Below, one piece after another: positions 45,620-56,335 of a stretch of 64,000 bases of DNA. The translations under genes were made by a program, and so were the position numbers. The DNA comes from Cloeon dipterum. Its lineage: Eukaryota > Arthropoda > Insecta > Ephemeroptera > Baetidae. The stretch covers positions 21,631,883 through 21,695,882 of the forward strand of contig NC_088789.1 of the NCBI RefSeq assembly GCF_949628265.1, written 5' to 3'. The notes under the pieces were generated by a model. That model had not been told where the DNA came from. It saw nothing but the letters and a program-made list of their open reading frames with translations, and did not search any database. Each line of letters opens with the position of its first letter. Position 1 is the first letter of the stretch.

Positions 45620-46077
45620 ATGGCCGGCGCTGCTGTTGAAGATTCCCAGTTCAAGGGTCTTAGCAAGATTTTCAACTCGACCACCATGAAGGGCAGAGCG
45701 AATGTGAGTTCAGTTGCCAAAATTATTTGCTTAAAATGTAATCTTGTCGTAACTGAGCGCCTTGTAGCCATGCTCAGCGAGTATTAGCGTTGTAATTTTT
45801 ATGCTAATGATCTCACCTTGATCACTTGACAATTCAAAGTCATTATTTGTTTTCAATCATTACAGCCCCTTATTTTTTAGGTATTTAAAGAAAAATTAAT
45901 ATTTTACTTAAATTATAAAATCTGTCAAAACAATGAACTCAAAGTTTTAATTTTGGGCGACCGAAATAAAAAATATTTTTAATTTCACAGGTTGGAAAAG
46001 CGACATACGGTGTCGTCGGACTAATTATTCTCTACAATATGGTAAAACCCAGCAAGAAGCCCGCAGCTGCAAAGTAA
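45620..46077 (+). CDS. ATP5MK: ATP synthase membrane subunit DAPIT (subunit k)
   Basis: Two exons, 45620-45703 and 45991-46077, give a 56-residue protein. It matches human DAPIT (58 residues) along its length: FKGLSKIFNSTTMKGRAN against FTGIKKYFNSYTLTGRMN, then ATYGVVGLIILYNMV against ATYGSIALIVLYFKL, then a Lys/Pro/Ala tail. One transmembrane segment is centred on YGVVGLIILY. DAPIT sits in the mitochondrial inner membrane with the Fo part of ATP synthase and helps it form dimers. An AATAAA at 46168-46173 ends the transcript. A 5' UTR intron (about 45481-45596) is likely. Confidence 0.92.
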
Positions 46078-46558
46078 AGCATGTCCATACTTGTAAATTT
46101 TATTGTTTAGAATCCCTCAGAAAATATTTGCTGTCAAGATCTAAAACAGTAGAAAATAATGGTGTGGAATAAAATTGAAACGCCATAAATTATTCGTTCA
46201 GTTGTTTTATTGGATAAGTATGCATACAGGATTTGATTACGAAGTAAATGTGAACTAGGCATGCAATTACACTTCATGCATCTCTGTTTTCTAGCTCCGT
46301 TGATAAAATATTTCAAATAAAAAACCTATATCGATATACTTATATGAATGTAAAATTAAAGGAATCTGATTTCCGTTCGTCAATACGTCTTCAAATAAAC
46401 ACCGCACCCATCCAAGCTAAAATATTGCAACTAAACCATTGACTCTTGAGCTGTAAACAGTTTTTAACAATTGCAACAGTTAATTCAACAAGAGTGCGAA
46501 GTGCGAAAACATTCCCCTCAAAGTCGATCAAACTAATCTAGGAGTTGCTGGACCAGAA

Positions 46559-49500
46559 TCAATTGGTGCAACCATCGGCCAAGAACGGATGCTGCAGAGC
46601 TTCCTCGGCAGTGATTCTCGTGGCCGGATTGGGGTCCAGCATTTTTCTCAGGAGATCATACGCTTCAGAGGTGAAAGCGTCGGCCTTGGGATTTGCTCCA
46701 TAATATGGACAAAGGCAAGGCAACTCGCGCAAGCTCGTCTCCAAGGACGGCGAGCACTTGTCGCACAGAGTTTTGCTGCGCTTTGGAAGTTGCGAGGTGT
46801 CTTTGACGTCAATCCCGTTAACACGGTTTTTCCGCAGCGTGCAGCACAACTTCTGCAGGTCCAATGGTGGGCGCTCTTTGTCACAGACAAAAACCCGATC
46901 TGCATAAAATTTGAAAATTAAATTACTTAAGTGTGCGATTACCTGGTAAAATTTCAAAGTACAAAAAATAATCTATAATATTTGGGAAATAAGTTATTTC
47001 AATAACTTAAAGGCATTCATAAAAATTTAATCAAGGATTGGTATGCTAGAGAACGCCAGCAAACTGTCTCAGCCAGAATACATTTTTCTTTTGAAAACTT
47101 TTTTTTTGGGAACGTAACTTTTAAAAGAAATTTTCTGTAAAACCGATGAAAATTAATTAATTCAATAATTATCTGTAACAAATTAAATGCACTAGAAAAT
47201 GAATTGTGGCTCAGTGTGATGAGATATTGTCGTTGTAATTGATAACTGTTGCATTTAATTACATACTAGCATTGTTGCCATTTCTTTTTTTATTAAATTG
47301 TACAAAATTAACAAGTGTACGACCAAATAAAATTATCCCTTGTTTGTAAATATGGGATTCGTCATCTTGAAAATTTAAAGGTCAGAAATATCCAAGCCAG
47401 AAGAACAAAATTTAAGAATTTTTATCACCAGAATTAATTTTTTTTTCAAAACAATACCAATGAGTATTAAAAAAAGTAAAAATAATATTAATTCAATAAA
47501 AATAAAGAACATTTGCAAACCTTAACTAGGATTTAAATTAAAAATACCTAGTTTTAGAGCCACGTCAGTGATAGCCTTGGTGCCAAACAGAGTGGCAATC
47601 TCAGACAGGGCTGTCATGTCGTCAGGAGATCTGAAGAAGGGATAGGAGCCACTCAGGATGGACAAAAAGCACACGCCGGCAGCCCAAATGTCCACAGCTG
47701 AAACATTTAATAAGTTTTTTTTTGTCAGTTTTGGCGACTCGTATACCGTTAAAAAGGATTAACAATGTTATAATTTAATTAAAATCAGTTATGGTTTGAC
47801 ATCATTGGTCAAATTTTGACTCCCATCTTCTTCAAATGACATAAATCTTGATTTTTTAGTCAATTGCCCACATGGTATTCCCGAGAGGATAGATATTTTT
47901 TATTATTATCAAATCCATTAAAAATGACCGAAAAAGTGCAGGTAGAAATCTCAGAGAGTAACAAATCTTTCCAAGATATTTATATTAATTTTTTTCTAGA
48001 AATGAAAATGATGCGTTTTTGCCGTTTTGAAATGAATGAGATGATTAAATTCTAAGTCAACCTTTGATCAGTGATTTGAATTTTTTATTTTGCTACTTCG
48101 CAGTTGTTCAACAGTGAAAATCTTGAGCTCTAAAAAAGCTCTGGAAAAAAAAACAATTTAAACCTGAGAACGCCATTTTACAACGTTGAATTGATTTAGA
48201 ACTAAAATGCTCACCGTAATCAAAACAAACATCAGTATGAAACATTTACCCTGAATTAAGGCTAAGAGAAAGAAACAGTTCTGTTCAATGAAGGTGTTAT
48301 TATTTTGAGCTCTGGAACTGCCACAAAGCAAAATAAAAAAAAATGCAAATATTCTAGAAACTAAAGATTGTTTGATACTTTTTGCGCAGATTTAAGAATG
48401 AAGTGCCTAGTATAATTAATTTCGTTCTTTCCTACCTGTCGTTTGCTGCATGGTCTTGAGCAGCACCTCCGGCGGTCTGTAACCGGGGGTGCCTCCTCTG
48501 GGTGCGTGAAGCTGCTTCTTTCGGTTCAGGCACACTTCGCACAGCTGGGTTTTCATGTGGCACGGGCACTTCAAAGGTGGCAACGCGTTCGTGGTTGAAA
48601 GCCTCGAGCCAGGCAGCAGCGGAGCACTCATCATCTTGATGCGCGAGTTCTTGACGCGCACGAAACTGGTGTCCGAGTTGCTGGCGATGGACTGCTTGGA
48701 GAATTTCGTTGTCTTGGCACGCATCAGCGACTGGAACAGCGGGCTGGCCACCTTCGGCGCGGCCGGCTGACCAGAAATGATGTTCTTGCAAGTGTCCAGC
48801 TGCGCCTGCAGCACTGCTCTCTTCGTCGGGGAGCACAGTTTCTTGTTAGGCTGCACAAGGAGCAGAAAAAACACGTTAAATTTTTAATGATTAAATCAAA
48901 TTCATGCTTTTTCAAATATAGAAAAGGGATCATGAGATTTTTTTAAATAATACAAATTTTGTTTTATATTTTACTCAAACTTAGAAGCCAGTGTTTGTTC
49001 AGTCGCACGCATTTTTAATTTTAGAATATTAGGAAATCGGATGAGAATAAATTCAAGTTAAAAAATGATAATCAATAATTAAGAAGCAACAAAAGCTCAC
49101 TGAAAGGGCATTCTCAACATCAGCCTTCCTCTTCTTGGAAGGTTCATCGACCAGGTTTTTCTGGCGCTCCACCGCTTGTGGCATCATATACTGCGCCAAG
49201 CCAAAGTCGACCAACATAAACCTGAAGGAATTGAAATTGATTTGATCTTTCAAACCACTTTCAAGAACAAAAATTACTTTTTCGCCTCCCTATCGTAGAG
49301 GAAGTTGCCTGGCTTGACGTCCCTGTGTATAACGTTGAACTGGTGCACCCTCTTCAACGCAATCAGCAGGTTTTTCATGTACAGTTTTGTCTCCTCACAG
49401 TCCATGTCGAAAATGATATCCTGCAGCTTGACATGCTTCAGGTATGGCAGGATGAAGGCAACGTTTCCTTTATTCCGAATGCAAGCCTTGATTCCGCATA

Positions 49501-50100
49501 CATTCTCAGTCCCATCATAGCCGCTGAAAGTGAATTATAAATTGTAACCATGCAAACAAGATCCCATTTTTCAACTCACCCAATTCCTTTCAGGTACAGT
49601 GCTTCTCTTTTTACTCTTTTCGGATGGCACGTTGGAACTAGGTGTTTGATGGCGAATTGTTGAGAATGGTCGGTCCTCAGGGAAGCCAGGTACACCGAGG
49701 CGAATGTGCCCGAGCCGATTTTGCAGTGCAGTTCGAAGTGTTTGTGCAGATCCGGCATAAGCAGTTTGAATTGATTATTCACCTCATATTTTCCTGTAAA
49801 TAATTTCCATTAAAACTTCCCCACAATTTGTTTAATTGAGTCTTCACCTTCGGCAGAAGAACTGTCCTCGCTATTCGAGCTGGACACCTCGTCTTTGTGG
49901 AACGAATTAGCGTTGGAGAACGACGTCTCCAGCTGAGAGGACTCGAGGGTGGAATTATCTGCCGGCACTGCTCTGGCAAAGGGAGCTTTGAAACTCAGGT
50001 CCAAGGCATCGTCGGTACCCTTATCAGGGAACAGCAACGAGTTTACAGCCTTGGTGGCGATCTGGTACTGCAGCAGGTTGTTTAACGAAATTACCTCCAT
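46559..50100 (-). CDS. Cdc7: Cdc7-related kinase, catalytic subunit of DDK
   Basis: Seven exons on the minus strand: 50100-49848, 49793-49580, 49523-49278, 49221-49101, 48850-48436, 47697-47548 and 46899-46559, giving 579 residues. The acidic/Ser-rich N-terminus leads into the kinase at CKIGSGTFASVYLA. Motifs follow in order: FAIKHLV, VIHRDVKPGNFLYD, LVDFGLAQ, a kinase insert rich in Lys/Ser with a Cys cluster (CPCHMKTQLCEVCLNRKK), GTPGYRPPEVLL, AVDIWAAGVCFLSILSG, and the C-terminal RITAEEALQHPFL. The long insert between DFG and the APE-like motif is a Cdc7 hallmark. With its Dbf4 partner it phosphorylates MCM to fire origins. An acceptor at 50134 indicates a 5' UTR intron. The 3' end converges on DAPIT. 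Confidence 0.95.
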
Positions 50101-51038
50101 CTTCTGCTCTTGTTATGGTGCAATTTTCGGCATCTAGAAAAATAAAACGCTTCAAATAGAGGAAATATTGAAAGGATAATTAAATTAATGATTGATTTAC
50201 GTGCAGAGAGCGAATAGTTTTATAAAAAATATTGATCTCCGAGAGTTTTACACTATCGGAAAAAGGTATGATAGTGTAAACAAAATTTAGCGCCAACAAC
50301 CGATACCCTCCAGGAAATGTAATGGTTGTGAAATGATTACGAAATGTTTTTGAAACATTTCCCAATCACTGGAATGCCATGCAACATTTAAGCTAAATCC
50401 TCTTCATTATATTACAATATGTAATAAATTTAAGCAAGAAGTAGAAACAACTCCAACAACCCCAGGATAAAAGCCAAGCTAACTTAGCGCCAAAATCCCT
50501 TTCCGCTAAATTCATTTTCCAAGTCTTAATTAAATAAACAGCGGGCTAAATTTTTGCTGGGCCTCACCGTAAACTAATGCGGGTCCTTCCTCCACCTTGG
50601 TTGGGGTCTCATTCCCCCAATTTAAGGGCAATTATTCGAAAAATCCACACAGCAACAACTACACAGACGCTTGGTGATTCCCGCTCGGCTTGAATATGAT
50701 AAATGATATTATTAATTTTACCGCCTTTCTGCCTTAGTGAGAGTCCCCACTCCCAACAACTGATTCAAAAAGGGGCGTATGCAGTAAGGAGAAAAGATAC
50801 TCTCCTTATTGTTAGTCAGCAGCACGGAAACAAGGGGGCGTGGTCTTGTTATTGTAAATGAACAGAAAAGTAATCACAATCACAGCGATCGAGCGATCCA
50901 ATTAAGCAATTTTGTTTTCAAAGCATTGACACATTTTTAGTGTTTTTGGGGTTTCTGGCGTCCGTTTGCCGATCTGAAATTGAATTCGAGTGCAATTCAA
51001 CTGGATTCACCTCACCTAGAGTCGTTTGAGCTTCAGAG
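50101..51038. promoter_or_regulatory. Divergent Cdc7/EMC7 promoter region
   Basis: About 940 bp between oppositely oriented start codons. It contains the Cdc7 5' UTR intron (acceptor at 50134), the two E2F-like sites, and the EMC7 5' UTR close to 51039. No other exon is seen. Confidence 0.5.
50286..50495. promoter_or_regulatory. Two E2F-like sites between Cdc7 and EMC7
   Basis: TTTAGCGCCAA at 50286-50296 and TTAGCGCCAAAA at 50484-50495 read, on the minus strand, TTGGCGCTAAA and TTTTGGCGCTAA. Both match the E2F core TTTSGCGC or a close variant. They lie 190-400 bp upstream of the Cdc7 start codon. Confidence 0.5.
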
Positions 51039-52372
51039 ATGAAAAGTCTGATTGTCCTTGTGCTACTCAGCCTTGCTGCTTTCTCGCAGGCAGAGGGTGT
51101 TGTCGATAACGAAGAGTCGCTCTACGTCGTGGAGGGAAGGATTTACTCTGCAGAGGGAGAAAACTCCAACGGCTGGCAGAGGGAAACCAGGATTCTCGTG
51201 AATGGAGGAGAATACCTGGGATTCCTTAAGTAAGTTTTATTTTGGCTCTATCATACTTTAATTTTTAACATTAATTATTTAAGTTTAATTTTTCTGTTCA
51301 GTCGAAGAAGTAAGTTTGATTATTTGGATGTGACGCTAGTGACTTAATAATTATGCTAAAATTTAATTTTCCAGACAAGATGGATCTTTCATCGTCAGCA
51401 ACCTTCCATCTGGCTCCTACACGCTGGAGGTGGCCAATCCGAATTACTATTACGAGCCACTCAGGGTAGAGATCAGCAACAAAGGGAAGTTCAGGGCTCG
51501 CAAACTGAACCACCTGCAGCCGTCTGTCGTAAACCTAGTGGCGTACCCTCTGAAGATGAAGTCTCTTGGCAAGATAAGATATTTCCAGCAAAGAGAGCAG
51601 TGGAGGATCACTGACTTCCTCTTCAGCCCAATGGTAAAATAGGAAATTCAAATTTTTGCTTTGAAGTTGCTGTCACAATTCTTCTTGATATTAGTTAACG
51701 CCTAGAAAATGCAAAACAATAATATTGTGATCAACTTGTAACGAATTGTTTTTTAGCTTTTGAACTGAAAATTTTTGGCAGCTTTCATACATTTTAGAAT
51801 AGTTTAAATATAAACGTCTATAGATTGGAAAAACACTGGACATTTATTGCAGATTTTTTTTTCAGGAAAAAATAATAATTTAATTTACCAGCCGTTGAAA
51901 AAAAAAACGTTTGAAAGTTTGTGCGTACCCCGACTTTGAAGCAGCTTCTAAACTTAAATATGGACAGAACTTGCCAAATTTACTTCAGTTAATCATGTTT
52001 TTAAATTAATCAAGCCAACTAATATGAAATTTCTTTCCTAACAGGTTCTCATGATGGTTCTTCCTCTGCTTCTCATCATGGTTCTTCCAAAGATGATGAA
52101 CGACCCTGAAACCAAAAAGGTAGGACACCCATTTTCTTACTTAGAACTCTTAGATTTTATTTTCACTTTTGGCTTGCGCGTTTTTCGTTTCCGCTTTTCC
52201 CGCTTTTCCTGTTTCAAGCGAACTAAAGTGCTGACTTTTGTGACAGGAAATGGAACAACTGAATAACATGACTAAGTACGAACTGCCGGACGTGTCCGAA
52301 GTGGTTGCAAACCTCTTTTCCGATCGCGAAGAGCCGAAGCAAAAGTCCAAGGCGTCGAAGAAGAGACAGTGA
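51039..52372 (+). CDS. EMC7: ER membrane protein complex subunit 7
   Basis: Four exons, 51039-51229, 51375-51633, 52045-52119 and 52247-52372, give 216 residues. The protein has a cleavable-looking signal peptide (MKSLIVLVLLSLAAFSQAEG). A beta-sandwich domain follows with VEGRIYSAEG, TRILVNGGEYLGFLKQDGSF, SYTLEVANPNYYYEPLRVEI and YPLKMKSL. One transmembrane segment (VLMMVLPLLLIMVLP) leads to a charged tail (SKASKKRQ). This is the EMC7 layout. EMC inserts tail-anchored and multipass proteins into the ER membrane, and EMC7 contributes a luminal beta-sandwich domain. An AATAAA lies at 52419-52424. The gene converges on the 3' end of the calcium channel gene. Confidence 0.95.
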
Positions 52373-55300
52373 AAGACCGAAAGTGAAAATTAAGTTATTT
52401 CCGTTGAAGGTGTGATTGAATAAAAGCGAGTCTTGTTAAGCAGGGATTTTGAAAGAAAATACACCCGTTTTTAGTATAGAAGTATTTATTTAAAAACTTT
52501 TCAAGCAACATCCTGACACTAAATATAAATACTACAGTTGGGAAATTATTTCCAATATTTTTGTTTGATCTATAGATATATTCATTATTTTTTTGTCAAC
52601 TTTTATACCTTTTGTAAATCTTTAGTTTCACAGGTGTGATGAGAGAAAGAATGAATTCCATACAATTATTTTTAAAGCTGCAACAATATTTCCATTTTGT
52701 TCATATATACCGAAATACTGCAGTCAAACACACATTGCAGTAAATATGATATGATTTTATTTTATGTATTTTAATCAATCGTTTTGCTTTATATCCAAAT
52801 TAGAAAAGGCGTGTGTGTGCAAGTAAGAAAATGTTGCTTCCTCATCCATTCTTAAAAATTAAAAAATGCAGCAATTTCCACTGGGAAGTAAAGTGTCTCC
52901 ATACAGTTGGATGTGTGTGTCTGTCTGTGTGTGTGTGTGTGTCTTGTGTGAATGCGAAAACAAGTTATTCGTTTCTTGCTAAAAATTCCCACTGCTCGCA
53001 AAACAAGGACTGCTAGGGGAGCGGAAAGCAACAAACAAACCACACGCAATCAAATTCGACGCTGCTTGTGTGTGTGTGTACGTGTGTGTGTGTTGTGTGT
53101 GCAGTAAGGTTGAGATTGAGAGATAGAGAAGGGAATTAATTACAAAGCTAGAGTGAGTGTGTGGTGTGTGTGTGTGTCCGAGTCACAAAGGGCAAGAAAG
53201 CTTATTTTGACGTCCACAACTCATACCGATTTGTAAATTTTAGGCTGATAAGCGCGCATCCTTATATACACACTCTCTATTGATTTAAATCCGTTTGCCT
53301 CGGGTTTGTCCAATATTAATATTTAGGATTCGATTGTAATTCTCTCGGCGGCATTTTTCCTTCAATTTTATTACTCACCGCCACTTCATATAAGAAATTA
53401 TACAGCGTTATTTTATAATTATGCAGTGATTACCTGTTGGTTAAACGATACTTTTTGATTCTTTGCGATTTTCTGGCTCGTTTTATTTCGAAAAACTCTA
53501 CTGTTAGGCGCCTTTTTCAACCTTGGGGGAGCGCTGTTTATCACGTTCTCCCGAAATGCGTGATAGGCAAACATCTGGTCTCTCGTGTCGCACCGGTTGC
53601 ATACTCCGATTGGCTTTTTTTAGTTTGACACACATCGTTAACTATTATGAAATGCGGAAAGCACGTCTCAGCCAAGATAATTACATCGTCTTTGTGTGTG
53701 TGTGTGTGTTTGTGGAAGTGTGTGGTGTCTGTGTGTGTGAGAGAGAGAATGGATTTTAAAAATTCGAATATTGTGCAAAGTTTTCAACGTTGTTTTCTCT
53801 TCAAAAGAGGACACATGTTATTTGGCAGTTGACTTAGTTTGACGGCATATTTGCGAAAAGAGTCAAACGAACAATGGCGCTTCAACTACAATTTTATGCG
53901 TGTTTTTGCTAGCATGGGTCGCATGCACACCGTTTCGAGAGTATTCTGCCGGAGAAGTGACGAGAGTTTTGTGCCAGAAAATCAGGGATACAACTGTTTT
54001 GGAATGACACGACTTGCTAGATCAATATGCGTGGTAATTATATCGGAAACGTAGCAGCTATTTTTCGTCCTGCGCGAGCCGCGAGGATTTGCCGTCATTC
54101 AAAGCTAACAAGACTGATTTTTTATATATCAATTCGTTTGTTGACAAGCTAAAATTGAAGGGGATGCGGTAGTGATGAGTTTTTGTTTGCTCTCTCAATA
54201 TGTCAAGGATACTAACATGAAAATTGTCTTTTAATATCACAGACGAAAAAAATTTATATCATTTATTTACACACATTATGAATATTTCATAAGCAGTAAG
54301 TGTATTTTTCAATTTGTCAATATTAAAAGCACTTATCAGGAGAGATTCGGGGGTACAGTTAATATAATTATCTCGGTAATTTACACGCCTTGTAACTTTC
54401 ATTTGATGCATCAGAAACAATTACAGGGATGAGGAGGGCGTTGTGTAAGAAACATACAATATTATTTTCAGCGTCTCGAGATTATACGTAGCTCAAAGAA
54501 TCAATTGAATCGGGTGGTTCCGTGAGAGCAACTCATCAAGTCTCTATCGTTTACATCGTTTTATCCCAGCGAGTCCAATAGTTCAACAGCTATTATATTT
54601 TGTTCAGCATTATAGATTGCACAATACAGCAAACACAACGTAACATTAAAAAACGCAGATTCGCAACACAATAATTATTTCTTTTCATTTCATTTGGGTC
54701 CGATCTTTATTGTGCTTCTCGAATAATTACTAGATGCAAAAATTGTCAACGTTGATTAGAGAGGGGGAGAGATGTCACAGCTCATCAAAACCATCAGAGA
54801 CAGATAGAGTTTGAACGGAAAAATGCGACTCTCGATCGATAATTTCATATATATATATATATAATATTTATACAAATGCTAACCATCATGAAGTACGTGT
54901 TTGTTTTTTGATATAAATGTGTGTGTGTGAGTGTGTTAGTGTGTGTTAGTGTTTCTCATTTTGTAGTTTATTTACAACGGCATGCACCCTTTCGATAAGT
55001 TTTATCGTATGAAAACGGTCTCGTGTTTACACTGGATTCGCGAAATGTATACAGTTTGGTTCGACGCAACTTCACACGCGCACTCTCTGTCATCTTGGAC
55101 ATATTCATCAGAGTCATTTTCATCGCACCCACGCACAGAATGATGCCGCGCACAACTGTGACGCTTTCGTTTTGAACAGACGCGCGTACGCATATATGTA
55201 TTTTGGTTCTCAAGCGCGCTTGATTTCGATAGTCTATATATTATAGTTATTTACACGGTCTGTCTGCATGTGTTGGGGGGCAGGGCAGGGGCCGGGGGTC

Positions 55301-56335
55301 TGGGCCGAGGGCGAATGCTAAAAGAATTAATTGCGATCTCTGGGAGGCAGCCGCAACCAATAATTCTCAGAGATTGTTTTAAATACAAAGTGTGTACTTT
55401 TTGTAGTAGCGGTAGATATTCCTCTTTTTTCTTTTTCTTCTCGGTAGTAAGTAGTAATAATATAAATGTATTTAATAATGTTTTCTATACAATTAGCATC
55501 GTGATTAATTCGTCATATATTCATATAATATTGTTATGCAAAGATTTCTCGTATATTCTTCATCTTTCTGTAATTAATAAGGTATGAAATATCCTCCATG
55601 ATTCTCAGCATGTATGTGGCAGTTGTTTGAAGAAAAGAGATTTTCAATCCCTCCTCGTCGTCGTGTCTGTTTACATCATCAGCGCGTTTTTTTCCGTTTA
55701 ATATCCTTTACACCTCTTGCTCTTTTGTTTCGTTCGATGGGGCGTGTGTGACTGTCAGTGTGAGTGTGTGTGTGATAGAGAGAGAGAGAGATAGAGAGAA
55801 AGAGAGAGAGTGTATTATTTCGACCCCCAGAGCAGAGTTTTAATCGTATATAATGTCCCTATGCGCGGTCTGACTGCTCACTCGAGAGGTACTAGGATGC
55901 AATAAGAGGGTGTGTGTAATTCAACCGTGAGAGTTTGCATGTTTGTGTGTGTGAGAGTGTTAGTGTGTGAGTGAATCCACGCGGGCTACTATTTATCAAG
56001 GTAACAAGTAAGTAAGTTCGTAATTATCGTTTATAGGTAGGTTGTTGATCCCATATTATTTGAATTATTCACCTCAAATCAAGGAAACCTTTTATATGAA
56101 TCTGTCGTTTGTGTGTGTTTGTCTGCGTGAGGGGGCTGGGGCGGGGGCTGGAGGGCGTCGTGGTGAGTTGCGGTCAAACGAACGTGTGTGGATCACTTGC
56201 CGTCATTCGTTAGCTGGGGGGCGCGGGCAGGGCGTCGGGAGAGGGCGGAATGAGCGGCGCGAAGTCCGAGCAGCTCACTGCGGCGGCTCCCGCGTAAAAC
56301 GAGTCCGTGTCGGTTCCCTGCCCGCCGGCCATTGG
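52373..56335 (-). other. Presumed long 3' UTR of the CaV2 gene, microsatellite-rich
   Basis: No exon is seen on either strand. After the EMC7 signal at 52419, about 3.9 kb up to the channel stop codon carries many TG/GA tracts (CA/TC on the channel strand): 52911-52943, 53067-53100, 53161-53178, 53693-53748, 54917-54955 and 55743-55812, with an (AT)n run near 54847-54863. Assigning this as 3' UTR is an inference from position. The true cleavage site is not determined. Confidence 0.45.
55743..55812. repeat. Compound (TG)n/(GA)n microsatellite
   Basis: TG-rich sequence passing into a long GA run (GATAGAGAGAGAGAG...) within the presumed channel 3' UTR. Confidence 0.9.
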
